From positions 186,001 through 250,000 of the forward strand of contig NZ_CP097332.1 of the NCBI RefSeq assembly GCF_023516435.1: a DNA stretch of 64,000 bases, in the 5' to 3' direction. This document shows, one piece after another, positions 50,964 to 60,011 of the stretch. How positions within the stretch are numbered: the first letter of the stretch is position 1; each line of letters begins with the position of its first letter. This DNA comes from Jatrophihabitans telluris. Its GTDB lineage: Bacteria; Actinomycetota; Actinomycetes; Mycobacteriales; Jatrophihabitantaceae. The notes beneath the pieces were generated by a model. It had not been told where the DNA came from. It made no database searches and saw only the letters and a program-made list of their open reading frames with translations. A program made the position numbers and the translations under genes.

Positions 50964-52766
50964 CTACAACCGCAGGATGGCGGCCGACTCCGCGGGCAGC
51001 CCGAGCACGCCGCCGGACGCGGTCACCGCTGCACGCGTGGGATCGAGCGCGGTGGCCGTGCTGAAGACCACCGTCGGGGCCGTCGATCTGGCCTCTGCCG
51101 GCTCGGCATCCTCCGGCTCGGTTGGGAGTGGGATGGCCCGCTCGGTGTCGGCTAGGTTCACCGCGACCAGGAAAGCGCCGCGGCGAATGAGCACCCACCC
51201 CGCCTGCTCGTCGAAATCGACCTGGACGTCGAGCAGGTGTCCGTCGCGCAGATCGGGTTCGGCGTGCCGGAGCCGAAGCAGTTCGCGGTAGACGGACAGC
51301 ATTCGGCTGTGGCCATCGGCCTGAGCCTCGTCCCACCGCAGCTTGGCGGAGGTGAACGCCAACTCGTCCTGCGGATCGATCATCTGCGAGACGTCCCAGC
51401 CGTGCTCGGCGAACTCGGCGACGCGGCCCTTTGCGGTGGCCTCGCCGAGCTCCGGCTCGGGGTGGGAGGTGAAGAACGGCCAGCGCGTGCTCGCCGCCCA
51501 TTCCTCGCCCATCCAGAGCATCGGCGTGAACGGCGAGGTGAGCAGCAGGGTGGCGCCGACCGCGAGCAGTCCTGGCGTGGCAATCTCGGGCAGCCGGTCC
51601 CCGGCCGCGCGGTTGCCGACCTGGTCGTGATTCTGCAGGCAGACGACGAATCGCCAGCCGGGGGTTCGTTCCCGATCGACCGGCTTACCGTGTGCGTGCT
51701 TACGGAACGTCGAGTAGGTGCCGTCGTGGAAGAACGCCCGGGTCAGCACCTTCGCCAAGCCGGGCAACGTACCGAAGTCGTCGTAGTAGCCCTGGCGCTC
51801 GCCCGACAGCAGCGCGTGAAGCATGTGGTGGACGTCGTCGTCCCACTGACCGTCGAGCCCGTAGCCACCTTCGGAGCGCGGCGTGAACATCACCGGGTCG
51901 TTGAGATCGGACTCCGCGATCAGCGTCAAGGGCCGCCCCTGCTCACGGGACAAATGCTCGACCCGCTCGGACATCTGCGCGAGCAGGTGCTGTTCAGAGG
52001 TGTCCTGCAGGGCGTGCACGGCGTCCAGTCGCAACGCGTCGACGTGGAACTCAGACAGCCACTGGGTCACGTTGTCGAGGATGTATGCCCTGACCGGGCC
52101 GGACGATTCTCCGTCGAGGTTGACGAGGTCGCCCCAGGTGTTGCGCCCGCTCTTGAGGTAGGGACCGAACTCGGGCAGGTAGTTCCCACTGGGCCCGAAG
52201 TGGTTGTAGACCACGTCGAGCACGACCGCCAGACCCCGGGCGTGGGCGGCGTCGACCAACCGCTTCAGGCCGTCCGGGCCGCCGTAGGCCTCGTGCACCG
52301 CATACCAGAGGACGCCGTCGTAACCCCAGTTCCACAGTCCGTTGAAGTCGTTGACCGGCAGCAGTTCGATGTGCGTGACACCCAGCTCGGCAAGGTAGTC
52401 CAGCCGCTCGATGGCCGCGTCGAACGTGCCCGCCTCGGTGAACGTCCCGATGTGCAGTTCGTACAGAACCGCGTCGCCGAGGCCGAGTCCGGCCCACTCG
52501 CCGTCGGTCCAGGCGAACTCGTCCGGGTAGAACCGGCTCGGGCCGTGGACGCCGGCCGGCTGGCGTCGGCTGCGCGGATCGGCGACCGGGCGCTCGGCGT
52601 CATCGAGCAGGAAACCGTAGTCCACGCCCGCGTTCGCAGCGTCCGACTCGACCGACCACCAGCCGTGCTCGCCCTTGGTCATCGCGATGGTCCGCTCACC
52701 TGAGCCGTCATCGAGCCAGAGGCGGACGGACGTCGGCCGTGGTGCCCACACCGAAACGAGGCTCAT
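50964..52766 (-). CDS. treZ: Malto-oligosyltrehalose trehalohydrolase
   Basis: A 600-residue GH13 enzyme that releases trehalose from maltooligosyltrehalose. ATG at 52766 overlaps the treY stop (ATGA). An N-terminal beta-sandwich (SLVSVWAPRPTSVRLWLDD) precedes the barrel: DVVYNHFGPSGNY, nucleophile Asp in LRLDAVHAL, acid Glu in LIAESDLNDP, and QNHDQVGNRAAGDRL, the TreZ hallmark. It is the last gene of the treXYZ operon. Confidence 0.95.
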   Translation of the reverse strand: MSLVSVWAPRPTSVRLWLDDGSGERTIAMTKGEHGWWSVESDAANAGVDYGFLLDDAERPVADPRSRRQPAGVHGPSRFYPDEFAWTDGEWAGLGLGDAVLYELHIGTFTEAGTFDAAIERLDYLAELGVTHIELLPVNDFNGLWNWGYDGVLWYAVHEAYGGPDGLKRLVDAAHARGLAVVLDVVYNHFGPSGNYLPEFGPYLKSGRNTWGDLVNLDGESSGPVRAYILDNVTQWLSEFHVDALRLDAVHALQDTSEQHLLAQMSERVEHLSREQGRPLTLIAESDLNDPVMFTPRSEGGYGLDGQWDDDVHHMLHALLSGERQGYYDDFGTLPGLAKVLTRAFFHDGTYSTFRKHAHGKPVDRERTPGWRFVVCLQNHDQVGNRAAGDRLPEIATPGLLAVGATLLLTSPFTPMLWMGEEWAASTRWPFFTSHPEPELGEATAKGRVAEFAEHGWDVSQMIDPQDELAFTSAKLRWDEAQADGHSRMLSVYRELLRLRHAEPDLRDGHLLDVQVDFDEQAGWVLIRRGAFLVAVNLADTERAIPLPTEPEDAEPAEARSTAPTVVFSTATALDPTRAAVTASGGVLGLPAESAAILRL

Positions 52767-55105
52767 GACTGGGCCCTGAGCAGCAGTGCGACCGGAAGCC
52801 GGTCCAGAACCTCGGCGACCCGAACCGTGCCGTGATGCTCGCGGCCGGTGAGAATGTCCGTCCAACGCCCGTCCGGCAAATCCAGGCTGGTGTCGGTCCA
52901 GCCCCCAGCCCCGGCCAGCGCCAGCGGCAAGCGGGTGGCCAGGGTGACGGCGCCCCCTCGGTCGAAGGCCAGGAGGTGATCCTGGGCGGGCCCGTCGACC
53001 TGCAGCGGGACGTAGTCGGTGAACAGCTCCGGATGATCGCGCCGGACGGTCAACGCCTGCGTGGTCAGCCACAGCTTGGCCTGCTCGGCCGGCGCGGGGA
53101 CCAGTGTCGGGCCGGCCGCGCGCAGGACGGAAAGTGCTTGCGCGATCGCGGCGAAATCGACCGGCCGTCGGTTGTCGGGATCGACGAGGGACTCCTCGGC
53201 CCATTCACTGCCCTGGTACACGTCCGGCACGCCGGGCATGGTCAGTTGCACGAGCTTGGCCGACAGCGAGTTGCTCCACCCGTACTCGAGCAACTGGTCG
53301 TGCAGATCGGTGATCAGCACCCGAACCCGCGGATCGTCGTAGGCGGCGTCCACCGCGGCGTGGACGGCGGCCTCGAAGGCCTCGTCCGGATCGATCCAGC
53401 CGGTGCCGTCGGCAGCTTCTCGCATGGCCTTCTCGGCGAAACCGTGCAATCGGCCGCGATCGATGAGGCCGGTCGCGGCGATCGTCTGCCAGAGCAGGTA
53501 ACCGAACGCGGCGTTCGGGACCGGCGCCAGGCGGAGCAGTTCCCCGGCCGCGGAAGCCCATTGCTCGCCGAGTTCAGGCAGCACCGAAATCCGTGCCCGG
53601 ATGTCCTCACCACGCTTGGTGTCGTGGGTGGACAGCGTCGTCATGCCGGCGGCGGCGATCTCGAGCCGGCGTTGCTGGGCGGCGTGGAAATCGGCGACGC
53701 CCAGACCGAACCGGCCGGGGTAGGCGCCGACCTCGTTGAGCGAGATCAACCGGGTGTACCGGTAGTACGCGGTGTCCTCGACCCCCTTCGCGGTGACCGC
53801 GCCGGTCACCTGCTGGAAGCGCATCGCCAACTCGTCGGACGGGTCGCTCAGCCGCGGCAGCAAGGCCTCGATGGCCGCCGACAGTTCCGGGCGGCGCTGC
53901 TTGGCGGTCCGCACCGCCTGGTCGAGATGATCGGCCCCCAGCGGGAGGTAGGACCGGTAGACGGGGAAGGCGATGACCAGCTCGGCCAGCGCCGCCGCCG
54001 CATTCTCGACACCGGTCACCAGCCGGTCCAGCCGACGGATCTCGGCCTGGAGGATGGTGGTGGCGACCAGCCGCTTGCCGTCGGCGATGTGATCGGCGTA
54101 GGAGCGCTCGTCGCCGGTCAGCCGCTGGTAGAGCTCGGTCATCGTCCCCTCGGCCGCCGGATCCACGAGCACGCCGTTGACCTCGGCCAGGGCGTCGTAG
54201 CCGGTCATGCCCGACACCGGCCAGGACGCCGGCAATTCCTCGCCCGGCTCGGTGATCTTCTCCACGGTGATCCACGCCTTCGGCGCGGCGGTGGCGAGTC
54301 GTTCCAGGTAACCCTGCGGGTCGACCAGTCCGTCCGGGTGGTCGATGCGGATGCCGCTCACGCCGTAGTCGGCGACCCACCGCAGGATTTCCGCGTGCGT
54401 CGCCTCGAACACCGCGGGATCTTCCACACGCAAGCCGGCCAGGTCGGTCACGGCGAAGAACCGGCGGTAGTTCTGCTCGGTGTCGGCTTTGCGGAAGGAC
54501 ACCAGGCGATAGTGCTGCGCGTCGTGAACCGCGAGTGGGTCGAGCGCGTCCGGGTCGGCGCCGGCGGCGATGAGGCTTGCCCTGCTGTCCGGATTGATCG
54601 GGTACCGGTGCTCGTAGTAGCGCAACTCGTCGGAGACCACGGTCAGATCACGACTCAGGTCAGCATCGTCGCCGAGCACCGGGATGAGGATCCGGCCGTC
54701 GGCATAACCCCAATCGACGTCGAACCAGCTGGCGTGCTCGGAGCCTTCGCCGTAGGTGAGAAGGTCCCACCACGCCCGGTTCTGGCTCGGGTCGGCCACG
54801 CCCATGTGGTTGGGCACGATGTCCACGACGAGGCCGAGGCCGCGCCCGGCGCAGGCTTTGGCCAGCACCGCAAGGCCGGACGTCCCGCCGCGGGCAGGGT
54901 CCACCTCCAGGTGCGAGACCACGTCGTAGCCGTGACTGGAACCTTCGGTGGCGCGCAGCAGCGGTGATACGTAGATCGCTCCGACGCCGAGGGCGGCCAC
55001 ATAGTCGACGAGTTCAGCGGCGTCGGTCAGGGTGAAGTCCGCGGTGATCTGCAGCCGGTAGGTGGAACTGGGCACAGCAGAGACAGTCCGTTCGGGGCTC
55101 GACAT
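52763..55105 (-). CDS. treY: Malto-oligosyltrehalose synthase
   Basis: A 780-residue GH13 enzyme that isomerises the terminal alpha-1,4 bond of maltodextrin to alpha,alpha-1,1. Start at 55105 (MSSPERTVSAVPSSTYRLQ). Visible: YVSPLLRATEGSSHGYDV, VVDIVPNHMGV, catalytic Asp in GIRIDHPDGLVDP, VEKITEPGEELP and YQGSEWAEESLVDPDNRRPVD. It lies 11 bp after treX and overlaps treZ by 4 bp. Confidence 0.95.
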   Translation of the reverse strand: MSSPERTVSAVPSSTYRLQITADFTLTDAAELVDYVAALGVGAIYVSPLLRATEGSSHGYDVVSHLEVDPARGGTSGLAVLAKACAGRGLGLVVDIVPNHMGVADPSQNRAWWDLLTYGEGSEHASWFDVDWGYADGRILIPVLGDDADLSRDLTVVSDELRYYEHRYPINPDSRASLIAAGADPDALDPLAVHDAQHYRLVSFRKADTEQNYRRFFAVTDLAGLRVEDPAVFEATHAEILRWVADYGVSGIRIDHPDGLVDPQGYLERLATAAPKAWITVEKITEPGEELPASWPVSGMTGYDALAEVNGVLVDPAAEGTMTELYQRLTGDERSYADHIADGKRLVATTILQAEIRRLDRLVTGVENAAAALAELVIAFPVYRSYLPLGADHLDQAVRTAKQRRPELSAAIEALLPRLSDPSDELAMRFQQVTGAVTAKGVEDTAYYRYTRLISLNEVGAYPGRFGLGVADFHAAQQRRLEIAAAGMTTLSTHDTKRGEDIRARISVLPELGEQWASAAGELLRLAPVPNAAFGYLLWQTIAATGLIDRGRLHGFAEKAMREAADGTGWIDPDEAFEAAVHAAVDAAYDDPRVRVLITDLHDQLLEYGWSNSLSAKLVQLTMPGVPDVYQGSEWAEESLVDPDNRRPVDFAAIAQALSVLRAAGPTLVPAPAEQAKLWLTTQALTVRRDHPELFTDYVPLQVDGPAQDHLLAFDRGGAVTLATRLPLALAGAGGWTDTSLDLPDGRWTDILTGREHHGTVRVAEVLDRLPVALLLRAQS

Positions 55106-55116
55106 CAGTCGGCCCG

Positions 55117-57429
55117 TCAGTCCGTGCCCTGCAGGACCATCAGGGACCGGGCGCCGAGGGTGACCACGCCGCCGGCCTCGACCGGTTCCACGTCGAAGGT
55201 CGTCGGGCCGGAGGTGTCGACGACCGGCTGCCAGTTCTTGCCGTACTCCGGCTTGGGCAGGGTGAACTCGATCGGCTCCGAGTGAGCGTTGAAGCACAGC
55301 ACGAAGGAGTCGTCGACGACGCGTTCGCCACGCGAGTTGCGGTCCGGGATGCCCTGACCGTTGAGGTAGACCGAGACCGAGCGGCCGAAACCGGAACCCC
55401 AGTCCTCGTCGGTCATTTCGCTGCCGTCCGGGGTGAACCAGTCGATGTCGGGAAGCCCCTCGCTGCCCTTGCGCCGCACCGGTAGGCCGTCGAAGAATCG
55501 CCGGCGGCGGAACACCGGGTGATCGCGGCGCAGCTTGGCCACGGCCTGGGTGAACAGCAGCAGGCCCTCGTCCACGGCGTCCCAATGGACCCAGGTGATC
55601 TCGTCGTCCTGGCAGAAGCCGTTGTTGTTGCCGCCCTGGGTGCGACCCAGTTCGTCGCCGTGACACAGCATCGGCACACCCTGCGACAGCAAGAGCGTGG
55701 CGATGAAGTTGCGTTGTTGCCGCCCGCGCAGTTCGAGGATCTCCGGGTCGTCGGTCTCGCCCTCGACGCCGCAGTTCCAGGACCGGTTGTGGCTCTCGCC
55801 GTCGTTGTTGTCCTCGCCGTTGGCCTCGTTGTGCTTCTCGTTGTAGGAGACCAGGTCCCGTAGCGTGAAACCGTCGTGGGCGGTGACGAAGTTGATGCTA
55901 GCCACCGGGCGTCGAGCCGAGTGCTCGTACAGGTCGGCCGAGCCCGTGAGCCGGGACGCGAACTCGCCCAGGGTGGCCGGTTCACCGCGCCAGAAATCCC
56001 TTACGGTGTCGCGGTACTTGCCGTTCCATTCCGTCCACTGCGGCGGGAAGTTGCCGACCTGGTAGCCGCCGGGGCCGACGTCCCACGGCTCGGCGATGAG
56101 CTTGACCTGGCTGACGGTCGGGTCCTGCTGAACGAGTTCGAAGAAGCTGGAGAGCCGGTCGACGTCGTAGAACTCCCGCGCCAGGGTCGAGGCCAGGTCG
56201 AAACGGAATCCGTCGACGTGCATCTCGGTGACCCAGTACCGCAGCGAGTCCATGATCAGCTGCAGTGCGTGCGGGTGCCGGACGTTGAAGCTGTTTCCGG
56301 TGCCGGTGTAGTCCATGTAGTAGCGCTGGTCGTCCTCGACCGTGCGGTAGTAGGCGGCATTGTCGATCCCGCGCATGGACAGCGTCGGCCCGAGGTGGTT
56401 GCCTTCGGCGGTGTGGTTGTAGACGACGTCCAGGATGACCTCGATGTCGGCCTCGTGCAGCGCACGCACCATGGCCTTGAATTCCTGAACCTGTCCGCCC
56501 GGGGTCGGCGTCGAGGTGTACTTGTGGTCGGGCGCGAAGAACCCGATCGTGTTGTAACCCCAGTAGTTGGAAAGACCCTTGTCGATCAGGGTCGAATCGT
56601 TGGCGAAGTGATGCACCGGCATCAGTTCGATCGCGGTGATCCCCAGGTCTTTGAGATGGTCGATCATCACGGGGTGGGCGATCGCGGAGTACGTTCCGCG
56701 GATGGCTTCCGGGACACCCGGGTGGGTCTCGGTCAGACCCTTGACGTGGGCCTCGTAGATCACCGTGTCGGCGTACTCGCGCTTCGGCGGGCGGTCGACA
56801 CCCCAGTCGAAGAAGGGGTTGATGACCACGGACTTGGGCATGCTGGCCGCGGAGTCGTCGTCGTTGCGACTGTCCGGATCGCCGAAGTTGTAGCTGAACA
56901 GCGACTGGTCCCACTGGAACGTGCCGTCGATGGCCTTCGAGTACGGGTCGAGCAGTAGCTTGTTCGGGTTGCAGCGGTGGCCGGATTCGGGCTCGTACGG
57001 CCCGTGCACCCGGTAGCCGTAGCGCTGGCCGGGCTCGATGCGTGGGATGAAGGCGTGCCAGACGAAACCATCGACCTCGGGCAGCGCGACCCTGGTCTCG
57101 GTCCCGTCGGCGTCGAACAGGCAGAGCTCGACCCGCTCGGCGACCTCGGAGAAGAGGGCGAAGTTGGTGCCCGATCCGTCGTAGGTGGCGCCCAGGGGGT
57201 AGGCCTTGCCGGGCCACGGAAGGATGGCGGGGGTGGTGGGCTGCTCGCTGCGCATCGCAACAGTCTCTCGTGCGGCTGTTTCGGTCTCGGTCGCAGGTGC
57301 TTGCGCGGTGGAGGAGGCCGCGATGCTAGTGCCGGCAGTGTCAGTGCTGATGTCTTGGGTGCTCGTTTCGGTCTCGGCGGTGGTATCGGTGGCTTTCTGG
57401 GGGCGACTCTTACGGCTGGAAGCGGCCAT
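55117..57429 (-). CDS. treX: Glycogen debranching enzyme TreX/GlgX
   Basis: A 770-residue GH13 isoamylase-type enzyme removing alpha-1,6 branches. After a 58-residue Thr/Ala/Ser-rich tail comes the N-terminal carbohydrate module (PLGATYDGSGTNFALFSEVAERVELCLFD) and barrel: YNHTAEGN, catalytic Asp in GFRFDLASTLARE, Glu in IAEPWDVGPGGYQVGNFP and VTAHDGFTLRDLVSYNEKHNEANGE. It supplies linear maltodextrin for TreY. A start at 57255 (MRSEQPTTP) would remove the disordered tail. Confidence 0.95.
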   Translation of the reverse strand: MAASSRKSRPQKATDTTAETETSTQDISTDTAGTSIAASSTAQAPATETETAARETVAMRSEQPTTPAILPWPGKAYPLGATYDGSGTNFALFSEVAERVELCLFDADGTETRVALPEVDGFVWHAFIPRIEPGQRYGYRVHGPYEPESGHRCNPNKLLLDPYSKAIDGTFQWDQSLFSYNFGDPDSRNDDDSAASMPKSVVINPFFDWGVDRPPKREYADTVIYEAHVKGLTETHPGVPEAIRGTYSAIAHPVMIDHLKDLGITAIELMPVHHFANDSTLIDKGLSNYWGYNTIGFFAPDHKYTSTPTPGGQVQEFKAMVRALHEADIEVILDVVYNHTAEGNHLGPTLSMRGIDNAAYYRTVEDDQRYYMDYTGTGNSFNVRHPHALQLIMDSLRYWVTEMHVDGFRFDLASTLAREFYDVDRLSSFFELVQQDPTVSQVKLIAEPWDVGPGGYQVGNFPPQWTEWNGKYRDTVRDFWRGEPATLGEFASRLTGSADLYEHSARRPVASINFVTAHDGFTLRDLVSYNEKHNEANGEDNNDGESHNRSWNCGVEGETDDPEILELRGRQQRNFIATLLLSQGVPMLCHGDELGRTQGGNNNGFCQDDEITWVHWDAVDEGLLLFTQAVAKLRRDHPVFRRRRFFDGLPVRRKGSEGLPDIDWFTPDGSEMTDEDWGSGFGRSVSVYLNGQGIPDRNSRGERVVDDSFVLCFNAHSEPIEFTLPKPEYGKNWQPVVDTSGPTTFDVEPVEAGGVVTLGARSLMVLQGTD

Positions 57430-57431
57430 AG

Positions 57432-58031
57432 TCAGAAGGTTCCGTCTCGTTCGGTCGTGGTCCTGGGCCGGGTCGTCCAGACCGCGATAGTGAAGTCGGC
57501 GTCGGTGACTTTCGTCTGCCGGGGTAAGCCGAGAATGCTGTCGAGCAGGCCGTGCAGTGTGTCGGTGGACAGCGTTCGGCCGGGAAAGTGGTGGCGCCAG
57601 TGGCAGGCCAGGACGGTTGCGTCGGAGGTGAGGCTGCCCAGCACGGCGTCGGACAGGGCGGCCCAGTCCGAGGAGTTGGTCATCGAGCCGATCTCGTTCA
57701 GCACGATGAGGTCGAACTTCTGCTCGCGAGGCCATTCCGACGGGACGTGCCGGTGTTCGACCACGACGTTGGACAGGTGGGCGGTTCGGTTCCGGGTCGC
57801 GGTGACCGACTCACGGAAGCCGTCGACGGCCAGCACACGCTCGCTCCGGCGCGCCAGTTCCGGGGTCAGCTCGCCTGCGGAACAGCCGGGTTCGAACGTG
57901 TAGTCGTAGCGACTGTTGGGCAGGCTGGCCAGCAGGAGGTCGCGCTTGCGCTGGGCGTGCCACCCGCTGCGCATGTGCCAGGGATCTTCGCTGGCCGCGA
58001 ACAGTTCGTTGAGATGCTCGAGATCAGTCAT
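57432..58031 (-). CDS. NodS-like SAM-dependent methyltransferase
   Basis: A 199-residue methyltransferase, ATG at 58031. It has the NodS-type start (LNELFAASEDPWHMRSGWHAQRKRDLLLASLP), the SAM loop FEPGCSAGELTPELA, and VLAVDG. Homologues in actinobacteria sit with PIG-L deacetylases and glycosyltransferases; here it is 2 nt upstream of treX and should share its transcript. The substrate is unknown. Confidence 0.88.
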   Translation of the reverse strand: MTDLEHLNELFAASEDPWHMRSGWHAQRKRDLLLASLPNSRYDYTFEPGCSAGELTPELARRSERVLAVDGFRESVTATRNRTAHLSNVVVEHRHVPSEWPREQKFDLIVLNEIGSMTNSSDWAALSDAVLGSLTSDATVLACHWRHHFPGRTLSTDTLHGLLDSILGLPRQTKVTDADFTIAVWTTRPRTTTERDGTF

Positions 58032-58304
58032 GCCGCCCACCTTCGCCACAAGACTTCAACTGGCTCGTGACAGCTCGGGGGACTTGAGCCAGACGTGCCG
58101 TGAACATCCGTCGCGGCTGCCTGCTGAACCGTTTCCTTCACAGTACCGGCAAAGACAGCCGCGGGTCGCGGATGGCGACCTTGTCGTTTCGAGGCTCTGG
58201 TCACGTTTGTCACGACCCGTGCTGGGTAAACCTCACCGATTTCGCGCCCCGTCCGGACGCGAGAGCGTCTGGCGATGCTCATACTTGGCGATTACGTTCG
58301 AAGC

Positions 58305-58634
58305 ATGACCGACGGCCCCGGCACGGAATCCATTCTGGTCGCGGAGAATCTCGCCGCCCACCGCTTCGAGATCTCATCCGACGGGCGATTGGCCGGGTTC
58401 ACCCGCTACTCGGCCGTGGCACCGGACCTGTATGAGTTCTTCCATACCGAGATCGACCCGAGCGTCGAAGGCCGGGGTCTGGGCACTCAGCTGATCAGCG
58501 CTGCTGTGGACTCGGTTGCCGCCCGCGGCATCTCGGTGCTGCCGACCTGCCCGTTCGTTCGGGCGTACCTGCACAAGCACCCGGAGAAGGCCGGCCTCGT
58601 CCCGCTCGCGGACCGGCGGCGCTTCGGGCTGTGA
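58305..58634 (+). CDS. GNAT-like N-acetyltransferase, YjdJ type
   Basis: A 109-residue mini-GNAT. The acetyl-CoA loop is VEGRGLGTQLI; the C-terminal VLPTCPFVRAYLHKHPE is the hallmark of the YjdJ/GATD1-like small acetyltransferases. It is cytoplasmic; the substrate is unknown. ATG at 58305 fits family length; an in-frame ATG at 58275 is possible. Confidence 0.9.
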   Translation: MTDGPGTESILVAENLAAHRFEISSDGRLAGFTRYSAVAPDLYEFFHTEIDPSVEGRGLGTQLISAAVDSVAARGISVLPTCPFVRAYLHKHPEKAGLVPLADRRRFGL

Positions 58635-58655
58635 TCGACGCCTGAGTGGAACCGG

Positions 58656-58928
58656 TCAGGCGGCGAATTCCCAGCACACCGTCAGCTCGTGCGGATCGGC
58701 CGGATCGACCAGTACCGGTAGCCGTTGGCCCGGCTCGATCCGCTGCCCGGCCGGTGGTACGCACCGATGGGTCGCTGACGCCGCTTTCGTCCCAGGCACG
58801 AAGAGCACGCCGTGCAGCATGAGTGACTCGTCGCCGGCCCGCTGTGGCGCGCTGGCTTCCGCGACGTAGAAGATCGCCTCGATGCGCTCGCCCTCGTGGT
58901 CGCTGCGCGGCCGGATTCTGGTGCTCAC
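58656..58928 (-). CDS. Hypothetical protein
   Basis: About 90 residues if the GTG at 58928 is used; the frame stays open further upstream. It contains ERIEAIFYVAEASAPQRAGDESLMLHGVLFVPG and ends PVLVDPADPHELTVCWEFAA, a pattern like actinobacterial proteins that wrap a small beta-barrel (DUF3592-like ending), but no family is certain. No strong ribosome site is seen; it may be coupled to the small membrane gene just upstream. Confidence 0.55.
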   Translation of the reverse strand: MSTRIRPRSDHEGERIEAIFYVAEASAPQRAGDESLMLHGVLFVPGTKAASATHRCVPPAGQRIEPGQRLPVLVDPADPHELTVCWEFAA

Positions 58929-58987
58929 ACCGACAAAGACGCCGCCAGTCGTCGCGTGATACGTCCGGTGCGGGAAATGTGACGTGG

Positions 58988-59239
58988 TCAGCGGCGCGAA
59001 CGGGGCGGGATCCGGTCGGCATTGCGCCGTTTGGCGTTGCGTGCGCCCAGCGCTATGAGCACCGCGATGACGAACAGGACCACCGTCGTCGCCCAGCCGA
59101 GCAACTGCCCGATCGACATCACGCTCGGACCGTTGGCGTGATGGCGGAAGCTCTCGTGGGCGTGGATCGTCAGTAACAGGTCGGCCACCGCGAGCACCGT
59201 GACCGTGGCGGCCCACTTCCAGATGGTCCGTACCGGCAT
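58988..59239 (-). CDS. Small membrane protein with two helices
   Basis: An 83-residue protein; ATG with GAGGAGG upstream. Two hydrophobic stretches (WAATVTVLAVADLLLTIHA and LLGWATTVVLFVIAVLIALG) and a basic tail (RNAKRRNADRIPPRSRR). Both the ribosome site and composition support a real gene. Function is unknown. Confidence 0.75.
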   Translation of the reverse strand: MPVRTIWKWAATVTVLAVADLLLTIHAHESFRHHANGPSVMSIGQLLGWATTVVLFVIAVLIALGARNAKRRNADRIPPRSRR

Positions 59240-59357
59240 GGCCGCCTCCTCAGGATGGACAGGACGAGTGAAGGTCACCGTCGATAGTGCCTGATCGTGA
59301 CGGGGCGCCGAGCGGCGGACCGATCGTGACGGGCGGCGAGCGGCGGACCGATCGCCG

Positions 59358-59921
59358 TCAGGGGGCCGGGATCGTGGCGAGGTCGCTGAGCACGAGCTCT
59401 CGATCCTCGTCCTCGGTGATGGCTTCGGCCGCCTCGCGGGCTCGGCGCAGGTATCCCCGGGTGGCCTCGGCGTCGCCGGCGACCGAGGCAGCACGCGCCA
59501 AGGCCTCGTAGGCGAAGGCGAGATCCCAGTCGGCGATTGCGTTGTCCTGGCAGATCTGCAGGCAGCGACGTGCGTGATGGCCGGCTGGCTCGGCGCGCCC
59601 GAGCACGGTGTACACCCGCGAGATCTGCCACTCCCCGCGAGCGAGATGCTCCGGCCGGCCGACCTGACCCCAGTGATGGCGGGACGCGTGGGCCATGTGC
59701 AGCATGGCGTCGTCCTCGGCTGCAGTCCGGTCCTGCTTCTCGATCAGGGTCCAGGTCTGGTTGAACAGCGCGATCCCCAGTGCTCGGTTATCGACACCGC
59801 CATCGACACCGCCATCGACGCTGCCATCGACGCCGCCATCGACGCCGCCATCGACGCCGCGGGCAACGCCGTGATCGCCGGGCGGGAGGGTGGGGTCGTC
59901 GTCGGCGGTCATGTCGGACAC
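59358..59921 (-). CDS. Tetratricopeptide-like protein with GGVD repeats
   Basis: A 187-residue protein, GTG start. Residues 20-44 are six degenerate GGVD/GSVD repeats encoded by 12-bp tandem DNA repeats (about 59795-59862). The rest is all-helical (NQTWTLIEKQDRTAAEDDAMLHMAHASRHHWG, EHLARGEWQISRVYTVLGRAEPAGHHARRCLQIC, AFAYEALARAASVAGDAEATRGYLRRARE), a TPR-like solenoid. Similar proteins are common and uncharacterised in actinobacteria. Confidence 0.8.
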   Translation of the reverse strand: MSDMTADDDPTLPPGDHGVARGVDGGVDGGVDGSVDGGVDGGVDNRALGIALFNQTWTLIEKQDRTAAEDDAMLHMAHASRHHWGQVGRPEHLARGEWQISRVYTVLGRAEPAGHHARRCLQICQDNAIADWDLAFAYEALARAASVAGDAEATRGYLRRAREAAEAITEDEDRELVLSDLATIPAP

Positions 59922-59954
59922 GGTAAGGCCTCGACCAACGTCACCGTCAACCTC

Positions 59955-60011
59955 TTACCACCCGGACGGCGCGTTACCACCCGGACGGCGCGTTACCACC
60001 CGGACTGCGCG
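59955..60011. repeat. 19-bp tandem repeat, three copies, at a gene end
   Basis: The unit TTACCACCCGGACGGCGCG occurs at 59955-59973 and 59974-59992; a third copy with one mismatch (G to T) at 59993-60011 carries the stop and last codons (AQSGW) of the minus-strand SDR gene. The two extra copies are downstream duplicates of the gene end. Confidence 0.95.

Noticed and set aside
58060-58092. CTGGCTC/GAGCCAG inverted pair upstream of the NodS-like gene
   Set aside because: Arms are 19 nt apart and of a length expected by chance in a GC-rich 270-bp gap.
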